64,000 nt of DNA from UBA7672 sp965279085 (GTDB lineage Bacteria > Pseudomonadota > Alphaproteobacteria > Caulobacterales > Hyphomonadaceae), in assembly GCA_965279085.1 (NCBI GenBank), contig OZ257149.1, forward strand, positions 62,001 to 126,000, in the 5' to 3' direction. Shown one piece after another: positions 32,169-41,882 of the stretch. Position 1 is the stretch's first letter. Each line of letters opens with the position of its first letter. The translations under genes were made by a program, and so were the position numbers. The notes under the pieces were generated by a model, which was given only the letters and a program-made list of their open reading frames with translations, did not search any database and was not told where the DNA came from.

Positions 32169-32489
32169 ATGAAGTTCTTCATCATCAATAGCTTCCGCTT
32201 TCTCGTCTACATCGCTTACTTCGGAATCATCGCCCTCTACGCGTTCGGCGCGTACATCGAGCGAGCGCAGATTCAGGAGATCATCTCCAAGCTGACGGGA
32301 AGCGGCCGCATCACGGAAACCGGACAGCTCGACCCGGGCATGGTTCTCGGGGATTCGGGCCTTGCCGGCCTCTCGATCGTGGCTGGCCTGATCATGGGCT
32401 GGATCGCGGCGACGATCATCTGCGGCGTGCTGGTCACGCTGCTGGACATTCGCGACGACATCAACGACCGCCTGCCGCGCGCGAAGTAA
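32169..32489 (+). CDS. Small two-TM membrane protein, unknown
   Basis: A 106-residue protein with two hydrophobic helices (FRFLVYIAYFGIIALYAFGA and SIVAGLIMGWIAATIICGVL) joined by a polar loop (RAQIQEIISKLTGSGRITET), and ending in a charged tail (RDDINDRLPRAK). I do not recognise the family. A GTGGAGGGG Shine-Dalgarno precedes the ATG. It is followed by a perfect 12-bp terminator, so it is probably monocistronic or the end of the phosphatase transcript. Its position inside the lipid A region suggests an envelope role but does not prove it. Confidence 0.72.
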   Translation: MKFFIINSFRFLVYIAYFGIIALYAFGAYIERAQIQEIISKLTGSGRITETGQLDPGMVLGDSGLAGLSIVAGLIMGWIAATIICGVLVTLLDIRDDINDRLPRAK

Positions 32490-32508
32490 CGGCGGCGCAA
32501 AGGTTCAG

Positions 32509-32544
32509 GAGGCGCCGGCGGGCAACGCCGGCGCCTCTTTCTTT
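32509..32544 (+). terminator. Intrinsic terminator, 12-bp stem
   Basis: GAGGCGCCGGCG-ggcaa-CGCCGGCGCCTC, perfectly paired, followed by TTTCTTT. It separates the small membrane protein gene from the tldE block. Confidence 0.93.
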
Positions 32545-32587
32545 GGCCGCCCTTGGCCTTTCACGTCCGGCGCTTCACATAGGGCAC

Positions 32588-33925
32588 ATGACCTTCTCCG
32601 CGACTGAACTGCTTCAGGATCTCATCAAGGCCACAATAAAGGCCGGGGCCGATGCCGCCGATGCGCGGCTGTCGGACAATGCCAGCTTGTCGGTCGAGGT
32701 GCGGAAGGGAGAGGTCGAGAGCGTCGAGCGGGAGGAATCCCGGGGCGTCGCGCTGCGGGCTCTGGTCGGCAAGCGGCAGGCCGCGGTTTCGGGCACGGAC
32801 CTGTCGCCGGACGCGCTGAAGGCACTGACCGAGCGTGTCGTCGCAATGGCGAAGCTCGCGCCCGAGGACAAGTATTGCGGTCTGGCGGATCCATCGGAGA
32901 TCGCAAGCGATCACCCCGATCTACAGCTTGAATGCGACGACATGGCGGACGCTGGCGAGCTGGAGCGCCGGGGTCGCGAGATGGAAGAAGCCGCCATAGC
33001 CATTCCCGGCGTCAAACAGATGTCGCACAGCGGCGCATCGTGGAGTGCAAGCACATCCTGGCTCGCGGCTTCGAACGGCTTCTTCGCCCAGAAAACATCC
33101 GGCTATTCATCCATGGCGGCCGTCGCCATCTCCGAACGCGATGGCGCGATGGAGCGCGATTTCGAAAGTTCGTCTGAACGCAGGCTGGCAAAGCATAAGT
33201 CGCCGCAATGGATCGGCCGGCAGGCAGGCGAGCGGGCCGCCGCCAGGCTAGGCGCGCGCAAGCTGGACAGCCAGACCGCGCCGGTGATCTTCGAGAACAA
33301 GCTGTCCAGCCGCCTGCTCGGCGCTTTCATCGGCGCCATTTCCGGACCAGCGATCGCGCGGGGTGTTTCCTTCCTCAAGGACAAGATGGGCCAGCCCGTG
33401 TTCGCGCCGGCCATCGACGTGATCGACGATCCGCTGCGCATCGGCGGCTTCGGGTCGCGCAGCTTTGACGGCGAGGGCAGGCCAGTGAAGCGCACGGCGC
33501 TGGTCGAGAATGGCGTGCTGACGCAATGGCTGCTCAACGGCCCGTCGGCGCGGCAGCTCGGCCTTCAGCCAAACGGTTTCGCCAGCATGGGCTTTGGCGA
33601 TCCGCCGGGCGTGACGACCTCCAATCTCGACATACAGCCCGGCAAGCGTTCGTTCGCCGAGCTGATGAAGGATGCGGGCAAGGGCCTGCTGGTCACGGAC
33701 ATGTTCGGCCCGTCGCTCAATCCCAACACGGGTGATTACTCCGTTGGCGTGTCGGGTTTCTGGTTCGAGGATGGCGAGAGAGCCTATCCCGTTTCGGAAG
33801 TTACAGTGGCCGGCGAACTTCCCGCCATGCTGCTGCGCGCCATCCCGGGATCCGACCTCGAAATCCGCGGCTCGACCAATTCGCCCAGCCTCCTGATCGA
33901 CGGGATGAGCCTTGCCGGACGGTGA
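32588..33925 (+). CDS. pmbA: TldE/PmbA-type metallopeptidase-family protein
   Basis: The TldE (PmbA) half of the TldD-TldE peptidase complex, in which TldD carries the catalytic zinc and TldE is the non-catalytic partner. It has 445 residues beginning SATELLQDLIKATIKAGADA. The family segments SVEVRKGEVESVEREESRGV, GRPVKRTALVENGVLTQWLL and the C-terminal GSTNSPSLLIDGMSLAGR are present. ATG 32588 is chosen over the frame start at 32543, which lies at the terminator. No tldD is visible in this window. It overlaps the next gene by 14 nt in a conserved alphaproteobacterial arrangement with IMPase and DUF4170 genes. Confidence 0.9.
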   Translation: MTFSATELLQDLIKATIKAGADAADARLSDNASLSVEVRKGEVESVEREESRGVALRALVGKRQAAVSGTDLSPDALKALTERVVAMAKLAPEDKYCGLADPSEIASDHPDLQLECDDMADAGELERRGREMEEAAIAIPGVKQMSHSGASWSASTSWLAASNGFFAQKTSGYSSMAAVAISERDGAMERDFESSSERRLAKHKSPQWIGRQAGERAAARLGARKLDSQTAPVIFENKLSSRLLGAFIGAISGPAIARGVSFLKDKMGQPVFAPAIDVIDDPLRIGGFGSRSFDGEGRPVKRTALVENGVLTQWLLNGPSARQLGLQPNGFASMGFGDPPGVTTSNLDIQPGKRSFAELMKDAGKGLLVTDMFGPSLNPNTGDYSVGVSGFWFEDGERAYPVSEVTVAGELPAMLLRAIPGSDLEIRGSTNSPSLLIDGMSLAGR

Positions 33926-34751
33926 CAAGAGCATCGTATCCGACCTCGCGCTGATCGCGGACGTGGCGCGGGAGGCAGGACAGCTCTCCCTGACCTGGCT
34001 CGATCGCGGCGCGAAGTCGTGGGACAAGTCGCCGGACAATCCCGTCACCGAAGCCGACATCGCCTGCAACGATCTGATTGCCGCCCGCCTGCGCAAGGCC
34101 CGGCCGAGCTACGGCTGGCTATCGGAAGAAACGAAGGATAACCTGTCGGACCGAACACAGGATCGCGTATTCGTGGTCGATCCAATCGACGGCACCAAGG
34201 CCTTCGTGAATGGAGAGACGGGCTTCTGCGTTTCCATCGCGATTGTCGAAGACGGCCAGCCAATCGCCGGCGCGGTGTTCAACCCGAACTTCAACGAACT
34301 GGCGACGGCCCATCGTGGCGGTGGGGCGTATCTCAACGGCGAGCCATTGCAGGTAACCGACTGCGCAAGCCTTGCCTGTACCATGATCGGCCAGCAGGAC
34401 GTGTTCGGCCGGACCAACGCTCACTACTGGCCTGACATGAAGCTGATCGAACAGGTGCCGAACGCCATGGCTTGGCGGCTGTCATTGGTGGCCGCGGGCA
34501 GGTGGGATTCCGCCGTGGCGCTCAACGACAAGAATGACTGGGATCTGGCTGCCGCCGTCCTACTCGTTCGTGAGGCGGGCGGCGTGGCGACCGACCGCGC
34601 AGGCAAGCCTTTTGTATTCAACAGGCCGTCAGTCATTCAGCGGGGAGCGATCGCGGCTGGCGCGGACCTTCACCCCCTGATAATCGAAAGGCTGCACAAG
34701 TGGGCGGCCGCGGCGCGCGCGGCAGGGGTCATAGCGGACCGGAAGACCTGA
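33912..34751 (+). CDS. Inositol-monophosphatase family / CysQ-like phosphatase
   Basis: A magnesium-dependent phosphatase of 279 residues. Metal-ligand motifs are WLSEETKDN (Glu), VVDPIDGTKAFVNGE (DPIDGT) and NDWDLAAAVLLVREAGG (WD-A). CysQ members hydrolyse 3'-phosphoadenosine 5'-phosphate, others inositol phosphates; the sequence does not decide between them. The only fitting start is TTG 33912, which overlaps the tldE stop by 14 nt, so translation is coupled. DUF4170 follows after 1 nt. Its place next to lipid A export genes is shared with other alphaproteobacteria. Confidence 0.88.
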   Translation: MPDGDKSIVSDLALIADVAREAGQLSLTWLDRGAKSWDKSPDNPVTEADIACNDLIAARLRKARPSYGWLSEETKDNLSDRTQDRVFVVDPIDGTKAFVNGETGFCVSIAIVEDGQPIAGAVFNPNFNELATAHRGGGAYLNGEPLQVTDCASLACTMIGQQDVFGRTNAHYWPDMKLIEQVPNAMAWRLSLVAAGRWDSAVALNDKNDWDLAAAVLLVREAGGVATDRAGKPFVFNRPSVIQRGAIAAGADLHPLIIERLHKWAAAARAAGVIADRKT

Positions 34752-34752
34752 C

Positions 34753-35004
34753 ATGACCGACAAGACCCCCGATAAGCAATTGCTGCATCTCGTGATCGGC
34801 GGCGAACTGAAATCCATCGGCAAGTTCGAGTTCGCCAACCTGAAAGAGATCGACTTCGTCGGCGCCTTCCCGAACTACAAGGCGGCTTACGACGCCTGGA
34901 AATCTGCGGCACAGCGCACCGTCGACAATGCGCAAATGCGCTATTTCATCCTGCACGCGCACCGCTTGCTGGACCCGGAAACCGGCAAGCATCACGATGC
35001 CTGA
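34753..35004 (+). CDS. DUF4170 small protein
   Basis: An 83-residue protein of the DUF4170 family (LLHLVIGGELKSIGKFEFAN, VGAFPNYKAAYDAWKSAAQR, MRYFILHAHRLLDPE). The family is small, alphaproteobacterial and of unknown function, and typically encoded among lipid A genes. It starts 1 nt after the upstream phosphatase and overlaps the ABC exporter start by 8 nt (ATGCCTGA), so it is tightly coupled to both. An accessory role in lipopolysaccharide assembly is an inference from context. Confidence 0.88.
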   Translation: MTDKTPDKQLLHLVIGGELKSIGKFEFANLKEIDFVGAFPNYKAAYDAWKSAAQRTVDNAQMRYFILHAHRLLDPETGKHHDA

Positions 35005-36754
35005 CGCCACAGGCGCGCAAGACAGGCAGCGCCTCTCATCCCGCTTCGTCCATGACTGGCTGCGTCCGCAATGGAAGTGGTTCGTAGTCGGCACGTTCTT
35101 CGCGGCCATCACCGCAGCATGCGCGTGGGGCTATTCGCAGATCGTGTCACTGGCCACGGACTGGCTGGCGACCGGCGACCAACGGATTTTCAATACCGCG
35201 CCAATCGTCATCGTCGCGCTGGTCGCGCTCAAGGCGCCATCGATGTACTGGCAGACGCAAGCCAACAACCATGGCGTGCAGCGCGCGATCGTGAAGCTGC
35301 AGGAAGCGCTGTTCGGCAAGCTGATCGACGGGGACTTCGCACGCCTGCAGTCGAAGCATTCCGGCGAATATGTCTCACAGTTCGCCAACGACATGCTGCT
35401 GATCCGAGAGGGCTCGCTGCGTGTCGCGACGAACCTCGCCAAGTCTACGCTGACCATCCTGGCCGCCGTGATTTTCATGGCGATGACGGACTGGATGCTG
35501 ACGCTGTTCCTCCTGCTGGTCTATCCGATTGCGTTCTGGCCGGTGATCAGCATGGGCAACCGCATCCGCAAATCCTCGCGCAAGGCGCAGGAGCAGGCGG
35601 GCGCGCTGACGTCGATCCTCAACGAAGCGTTCCAGGGCGCGCGGACGGTGAAGGCTTTCCGGCTCGAGGGCTATCAGAAGACCCGGGCGCATGCCGGCTT
35701 CCTCGAGCGCGCCAAGCTCTACATGAAGGTGCTGCGCACCAAGGCGCTGGTCGATCCATTCCTGGAGATCGTCGGTGGCGTGGCGCTGGCCGGGCTGTTC
35801 ATGTTCGCAGGCTGGCGCGTGATGACCGGCGACATCACGGTGGGCGGGGTGCTGGGCATCATCGTGGCGATCGCGGTGGCGTCGCCAGAGATCCGGGCGC
35901 TTGGAACGCTGAATTCGGTTGTGAATGAAGGGCTGGCGGCGGCGGCGCGTGTCTATGCAGTGCTGGACCAGAAGCCGTCCGTCACCGATCGGCCCGATGC
36001 GGCTTCGCTTGGGCACGCGAAGGGCAAGGTCGAGGTCGTGGACGCCGGCTTCGCCTATCCGGGCGCGGAAGCGGGAGACCGGCCGATCCTCGACGGGCTT
36101 AGCTTTGTCGCCAACCCGGGGGAGACGGTGGCGATTGTCGGCCCTTCGGGCGCAGGCAAGTCGACGGTCTTCAACGTGCTGCTGCGGCTTTACGACGTGG
36201 ATCGCGGCTCGGTGCGGATCGACGGGCACGATGTGCGTGACGTGCAGCTGGCGTCGCTGCGGCGGAATTTGACGCTGGTCTCGCAGGATGCATTCCTGTT
36301 CGATGTCTCCATCCGCGAGAACATTGCCCTCGGCCTGCCCGACGCAACGGACGAGCAGGTAAAGGCGGCGGCCAAAGCTGCAGCCTGCGATTTCATCGAA
36401 GCGCTCCCGGGCGGATGGAATGCGCCGGCAGGCGAAGGCGGGCGAAATCTCTCCGGCGGACAGCGCCAGCGGATCGCTTTAGCGCGCGCGCTTCTGTCGG
36501 ATGCGCCTGTACTTCTGCTCGATGAGGCCACCAGCGCGCTCGACTCCGAAAGCGAGTCGCGCGTGCAACAGGCGCTGGCGCAGGTCACGGGCAAGCGCAC
36601 CGTCATCGTGATCGCGCACCGTCTCGCCACGGTGCGCCGCGCCGACCGGATCTATGTGATCGATGCGGGGCGCGTCGTCGAAGCCGGCACACACGACGAG
36701 TTGATCGGCAAGGCTGGCGCTTACGCGCGGCTTGCGGCGCTTCAGCTGTCCTGA
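34997..36754 (+). CDS. MsbA-like ABC exporter (lipid A-core flippase candidate)
   Basis: A half-size ABC exporter of 585 residues: six membrane helices fused to an ATPase. The membrane part begins WKWFVVGTFFAAITAACAWG. The nucleotide-binding domain carries Walker A (VGPSGAGKSTVFNVLLRLYD), Q-loop (TLVSQDAFLFD), signature LSGGQRQRIALARALL, Walker B VLLLDEATSALD and the switch His in IVIAHRLATVRRADR. ATG 34997 overlaps the DUF4170 stop. It acts as a homodimer. The surrounding lipid A genes make transport of lipid A-core across the inner membrane the most likely job, although sequence alone cannot exclude another lipid or drug substrate. Confidence 0.88.
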   Translation: MPDATGAQDRQRLSSRFVHDWLRPQWKWFVVGTFFAAITAACAWGYSQIVSLATDWLATGDQRIFNTAPIVIVALVALKAPSMYWQTQANNHGVQRAIVKLQEALFGKLIDGDFARLQSKHSGEYVSQFANDMLLIREGSLRVATNLAKSTLTILAAVIFMAMTDWMLTLFLLLVYPIAFWPVISMGNRIRKSSRKAQEQAGALTSILNEAFQGARTVKAFRLEGYQKTRAHAGFLERAKLYMKVLRTKALVDPFLEIVGGVALAGLFMFAGWRVMTGDITVGGVLGIIVAIAVASPEIRALGTLNSVVNEGLAAAARVYAVLDQKPSVTDRPDAASLGHAKGKVEVVDAGFAYPGAEAGDRPILDGLSFVANPGETVAIVGPSGAGKSTVFNVLLRLYDVDRGSVRIDGHDVRDVQLASLRRNLTLVSQDAFLFDVSIRENIALGLPDATDEQVKAAAKAAACDFIEALPGGWNAPAGEGGRNLSGGQRQRIALARALLSDAPVLLLDEATSALDSESESRVQQALAQVTGKRTVIVIAHRLATVRRADRIYVIDAGRVVEAGTHDELIGKAGAYARLAALQLS

Positions 36755-36830
36755 CGTCGATATGTGTTACCAGTTCGTAGCCTTACGTTAACGCCCATCA
36801 CGTAAACCCCGCTCAGGCAGGGGGCTTGGA

Positions 36831-37349
36831 ATGGGTAATCCGGCGGACATCAGTGTCGTCGTGTGTTCGCAGATCGCGAATATCGGGCGCACTCTCAGGA
36901 TGGCTTTGCGCGGTATGGGCGTGCGGCTGGTGTCGCTCACATCGGACACCACCCAACTCCTTGAAGCATTCGCGACGGCCGAACCGCATTGCGTGATCGT
37001 CTATGTCGATGGGCCGGATGCGACAGACCACGGGCTTGAGGTTCTTCACTTCATTCGCCGGTCGGAGCAGAGCCCGCATCCGCGCATTCCGGTGATTGCT
37101 GTTTCGCCGCGCCGCGACCTGGTCACGATCAATGCCGTCATCAACGGCGGCGGGCATGAGTATGTGCTGTTCCCGGCCGCGGGCGATGTGTTGTTGAAGA
37201 AGATCACGGCGGCACGCACCGCGACGCGACCGTGGATCGAGAAGCCGGACTATTTCGGCCCCGAACGCCGGATCGACAAGGAAACCGCGCCGGAGGTAGA
37301 GCGCCAGGCGGATCAACCGGCCGAAAACGGCGAAACCGCGTCTGGCTGA
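36831..37349 (+). CDS. Atypical receiver-domain protein lacking the conserved Lys
   Basis: A 172-residue single-domain response-regulator-like protein. The receiver fold is seen in ISVVVCSQIANIGRTLRMAL and CVIVYVDGPDATDHGLEVLH, with an Asp in the phospho-acceptor strand, and in IPVIAVSPRRDLVTINAVIN. The invariant Lys of beta5 is replaced: the segment is HEYVLFPAAGDVLLKKI. The acidic pocket at the N-terminus is also missing. The tail holds KPDYFGPERR, a motif often seen after alphaproteobacterial receivers. It may work without phosphorylation. There is no kinase or output gene next door; MsbA lies upstream on the same strand. Confidence 0.8.
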   Translation: MGNPADISVVVCSQIANIGRTLRMALRGMGVRLVSLTSDTTQLLEAFATAEPHCVIVYVDGPDATDHGLEVLHFIRRSEQSPHPRIPVIAVSPRRDLVTINAVINGGGHEYVLFPAAGDVLLKKITAARTATRPWIEKPDYFGPERRIDKETAPEVERQADQPAENGETASG

Positions 37350-37429
37350 ACGCAGAACGTCTGCCAATCCGTCATTCGTGTCCTGACAACGACCTGCTAG
37401 GCTCAGCGTCTCTCATCGGGAGTCGGGCC

Positions 37430-37963
37430 ATGGCCATCAAAGTCGCCGCTGCTGTTCTCTTCGCTTCCATGCTGACCGCGTGCGGTCCGCCATCGGGACC
37501 GGAACAGCAGGTTCAGGCTCCCGTTGTGCCCCCCGCTGCGGTCCAACCGCAGCAGGGCGCCACGCCGCCTGAAGACCTCGACCCCTTCGTCGTGATGATC
37601 GGCGCCGAGCGCTGGACCGTGCTGATCGACAAGGCCAACGAAGGCGCTATCGAAGCGCCGGAGCCTGCGAGCGCCGCGGAGGAGACCGACCTGTTTCGCG
37701 CCGATGCCGCAGTGAAGAATGGCGCGGCGCGAGTAATCGAACTGCGCAACCGCGTCTGTCGCAAGGGTCTGGTCACAGGCGATGCGTGCAAGTTGCCCGA
37801 GTGGCCAGCGTGGACGCGCGAACCGCCGACAGGCGACACGCCGATCGAGGAGATCGATCGCCGCTCGGGCTGGCTCGACGTGGTGATGGCGCCTTTCGTC
37901 GAAGCGGGCTGCGAAGCCGGCCGCGAGGCCAGCGCCGATGCGATGTTCTGCTCGGTCGAGTAG
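37430..37963 (+). CDS. Lipoprotein of unknown function
   Basis: A 177-residue predicted lipoprotein with lipobox SMLTACGPP, followed by a Pro/Gln/Val-rich linker (VVPPAAVQPQQGATPPEDLD). The globular part (VVMIGAERWTVLIDKANEGA, IELRNRVCRKGLVTGDACKL) has two cysteines that may form a disulfide. I do not recognise the family. ATG 37430 is chosen because CGGGAG lies about 7 nt upstream and it places the lipobox correctly; the longer open frame overlaps the receiver gene. It converges directly on the TSUP gene, with stops abutting. Confidence 0.72.
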   Translation: MAIKVAAAVLFASMLTACGPPSGPEQQVQAPVVPPAAVQPQQGATPPEDLDPFVVMIGAERWTVLIDKANEGAIEAPEPASAAEETDLFRADAAVKNGAARVIELRNRVCRKGLVTGDACKLPEWPAWTREPPTGDTPIEEIDRRSGWLDVVMAPFVEAGCEAGREASADAMFCSVE

Positions 37964-38728
37964 CTAGAACCAGCCGAAGCCGCGCATCAGATAGACCGCG
38001 CCGGTCGCCGTCACGATCCACTTCGTCCAGACGCGGAAGTTCGCGTCCGTCATGCGCGCGAGGACGAGGCCGCCCAGCCATGTGCCGAGCAGCGACAACG
38101 GGATGATCAGGCCGAACGCCCAGAGTGGCGGGAAGTGCGCCTCGGCCTCGGGGTTGGCGACGGTCATCGCGTTGAGCAGCGGGATGCCCCAGAAGCCGAT
38201 CTTCACCGTATGCGCCATCACCTGCGTTGCCGCCTTGGTGGCGACGACGGCCTGACGCGTGAGGTCCGTCTTCACGAAGAACAGGTCGAGCAGGGGCCCG
38301 GCGACGCCCGCGAGTGTGTTGAGCGTCTGGACCAGGAAACCGCAGATCTCGGCCTGCAGAGGCCGCGTCACATCGATTTCGACCCACTTCTTCGGGATCC
38401 ACACCAGCATGGCCGTGAGGCCCAGCAGGACGAAGACTAGAGGCTGGGTCGGCCGCCAGGCGATCAGCGCGATCAGCAGCATCGCGCCCGCGATCCCCAG
38501 CGCGTAACGGCCGATCAAATTCCACGCGAGATGCCTGCGCCACAGGAATGCGCGCGAGCCATTGGAAATCAGTTGAATAAACCCATGCAATACCATCGCC
38601 GTCGCGACAGGCGTGTAGGACGCCAGCACGCCCATCAGGATCAGGCCGCCGGCCATGCCGAACACGCCAGATATCGCTGCCGTAACCAGCGTCGCGACAA
38701 GGATGATGCCGAGAACGGCGGAAGACAT
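37964..38728 (-). CDS. TauE/SafE (TSUP) family membrane permease
   Basis: A 254-residue inner-membrane protein with about eight hydrophobic helices, recognised by GIILVATLVTAAISGVFGMA, GGLILMGVLASYTPVATAMV (near it, HGFIQLISNGSRAFLWRRHL) and LNTLAGVAGPLLDLFFV. TSUP proteins export or import sulfur-containing organic anions such as sulfite or sulfoacetate. The substrate here is unknown, and no sulfur-metabolism genes lie adjacent. It begins ATG 38728 and is divergent from the GNAT gene. Confidence 0.88.
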   Translation of the reverse strand: MSSAVLGIILVATLVTAAISGVFGMAGGLILMGVLASYTPVATAMVLHGFIQLISNGSRAFLWRRHLAWNLIGRYALGIAGAMLLIALIAWRPTQPLVFVLLGLTAMLVWIPKKWVEIDVTRPLQAEICGFLVQTLNTLAGVAGPLLDLFFVKTDLTRQAVVATKAATQVMAHTVKIGFWGIPLLNAMTVANPEAEAHFPPLWAFGLIIPLSLLGTWLGGLVLARMTDANFRVWTKWIVTATGAVYLMRGFGWF

Positions 38729-38875
38729 GGAGTGTTGCCGTCAGAACCGAATCAAAACGGGAACGTCTGTGAACCCGAACGCCACATAAACCGGCACAGC
38801 GCCACTGTCGAACCTCCATGGTCTTGCGAAACGGCGATCCCCACATAGTCTGAGTGAGTCGAAGGGAGTCGCGGG

Positions 38876-39439
38876 ATGATCCACATTCGCATGGCTCGAA
38901 GGACCGATGCCGCCGGCATCGCCCGCGTCCACGAACAGACGTGGAAGGAAGCGTATCGCGGCCTGATCGACGGGACCTATCTGGAGTCCCTGTCGGAGCG
39001 GCGACTGCTGGCTCGCTGGCGTACCAACCTTGATCGGCGCGCGGAAGACTTCGACGACCAGATCTATGTCGCCTGCCTCGGCAAGGAGGTCGTTGGTTTC
39101 GTGATGGTCGGATGTTCCCGTGAAGCCTTTGCCCCGTGGGAAGCCGAGATCAGCATGATTTACGTGCTGAAGGAAAATCGCGGCGGCGGCATTGGCCGCG
39201 CGCTGATGAAGGTGGCGGCCGACCATTGCATCCGCCGCGGTATGTTCTCGGGCGGGCTCTGGGTGCTGCGCGACAATGGCGGCGCCCGGGATTTCTACGA
39301 GACGCTGAAAGGCGAGCCGGCTGGCCGCAAGATGGACAGCGTCGGCGGCCAGATCGTGCCGCTGGTCGGCTATTGGTGGCGCGATCTTGCGACGCTGGCC
39401 GAGCGCAGCGTGCCCGCAATCCCTATTGGCGGCGCGTAA
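38876..39439 (+). CDS. GNAT N-acetyltransferase
   Basis: A 187-residue acetyl-CoA-dependent acyltransferase of the RimI-like GNAT family. It opens with IHIRMARRTDAAGIARVHEQ, the core strand is VVGFVMVGCSREAFAPWEAE, and the acetyl-CoA-binding motif A is IYVLKENRGGGIGRALM (RGGGIG). The region LWVLRDNGGARDFYETLKGE is typical of ribosomal-protein or aminoglycoside-type GNATs; the true substrate is unknown. GAAGGGAG lies about 9 nt before the ATG. It has its own promoter region, divergent from the TSUP gene. Confidence 0.88.
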   Translation: MIHIRMARRTDAAGIARVHEQTWKEAYRGLIDGTYLESLSERRLLARWRTNLDRRAEDFDDQIYVACLGKEVVGFVMVGCSREAFAPWEAEISMIYVLKENRGGGIGRALMKVAADHCIRRGMFSGGLWVLRDNGGARDFYETLKGEPAGRKMDSVGGQIVPLVGYWWRDLATLAERSVPAIPIGGA

Positions 39440-39622
39440 CCGCGCCAAAAGCCTCCCTTCCTGCACGAAAAGCGGGCGCTAGCCCCATTGCCTTGCCAAA
39501 ACGGCAGGGCTACCCGTTCCGTCCTCAGAAGTAGAACACCGCATGGCTGTGTTGCCGACGGGCAGGGGCTCGATCCGGGGCATGGCGCTGAACCTTGCGG
39601 CCCCAGGACGAATGGAGCCCCC

Positions 39623-40900
<1,278 letters not shown>

Positions 40901-40925
40901 CCTCAGCGGAAGTCGGAAAATGACG

Positions 40926-40960
40926 ACGGCGGCGCAGCAATGCGTCGCCGTTTTGTTTTT
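40926..40960 (+). terminator. Intrinsic terminator after acyl-CoA dehydrogenase
   Basis: ACGGCGGCGCA-gcaa-TGCGTCGCCGT with one G-U pair and a GCAA tetraloop, followed by TTTGTTTTT. Confidence 0.92.
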
Positions 40961-41019
40961 GCACTATGGCGGACGTTCCGGCGCTGTGCTCACATCGACG
41001 CGGACGCCGGGAGGAACAC

Positions 41020-41769
41020 ATGCGCCGCTTGATGCTTGCTGCAATCGCGATAGCCGCTGCCTGTCTGGGTGCGCCTGCCTACGCGCAGGACGAGATGGTT
41101 GTCGTCACCGGGTCGCGGATCCAGAGCGACGACGAATACGAAGAAGAGTACGGTTACCTGCCGTACGTCTCGATCACGGCCTCAGCCGACTTCGTGATGT
41201 TCACGGTGGACATCGAGAGCAGCACCAACAACGTCACCGAACGCAATGCGGAACTGGAACGCGCCTACACGGGATTGCTGCAGCGCGTCGCACGTACGCA
41301 GGGCGTCAGCATCGCGATCGGTGGGCCGGGCGCATCCATCCCGACCGAAACCGCAACGCCTGCTGAAGTCATCCGCTTTGGCCGCGAGCGGTCGTCCATA
41401 CCGATTGTGCTGAAATTTGCAGTCCAGCCGGCAGACACGTTTGCCACCGCGCGCAACCGCGCCGAAGCGTTCATCCGGGGCATTCAGGTGAGCGGCCGCG
41501 TGGAGGCGACAACGGGCGACAACCAGTATATCGGCCTGACCGATCCGGCCAAGCACCGGGCGGACCTGCTCCGGAAGATCGCGGAAGACACCCGGTTGCT
41601 GCAGGAGATTTTCGGGAACGCCGCGCCGCCGGGCGCCAGCCCCGGCATTTCGATGACCGGACTTGCCGGGAGGGTGAAGACCCGGCCGGTAGGGCCCCTG
41701 CAGATCGAGATGTTCATTCCGTACAACATGGTTCTCGGCGCGCCGCTGCCTCAGCCGCCACCGCGTTGA
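41020..41769 (+). CDS. Secreted SIMPL-like protein, first of a tandem pair
   Basis: A 249-residue exported protein: signal peptide LMLAAIAIAAACLGAPAYAQ, then a short segment EMVVVTGSRIQSDDEYEEE that mimics the N-terminal motif of TonB-dependent receptors, then a domain (YLPYVSITASADFVMFTVDI, ELERAYTGLLQRVARTQGVS, ARNRAEAFIRGIQVSGRVEA, TRPVGPLQIEMFIPYNM). The domain resembles the DUF541/SIMPL family in layout; the match is weak. GGGAGG lies 8 nt before ATG 41020. The next gene is a clear paralogue, so this is a local duplication. Function is unknown; an envelope location is inferred. Confidence 0.72.
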   Translation: MRRLMLAAIAIAAACLGAPAYAQDEMVVVTGSRIQSDDEYEEEYGYLPYVSITASADFVMFTVDIESSTNNVTERNAELERAYTGLLQRVARTQGVSIAIGGPGASIPTETATPAEVIRFGRERSSIPIVLKFAVQPADTFATARNRAEAFIRGIQVSGRVEATTGDNQYIGLTDPAKHRADLLRKIAEDTRLLQEIFGNAAPPGASPGISMTGLAGRVKTRPVGPLQIEMFIPYNMVLGAPLPQPPPR

Positions 41770-41882
41770 TCGCTGCAACGTGAGCGGGCAGGCCGCAGCG
41801 CCTGCCGCTTCTTCGCCGCGATTTGATCGTCAGTCGCATTCACGCGCCCGGGTGAGGGGCGCACCAACCGGAGGGACACCCC

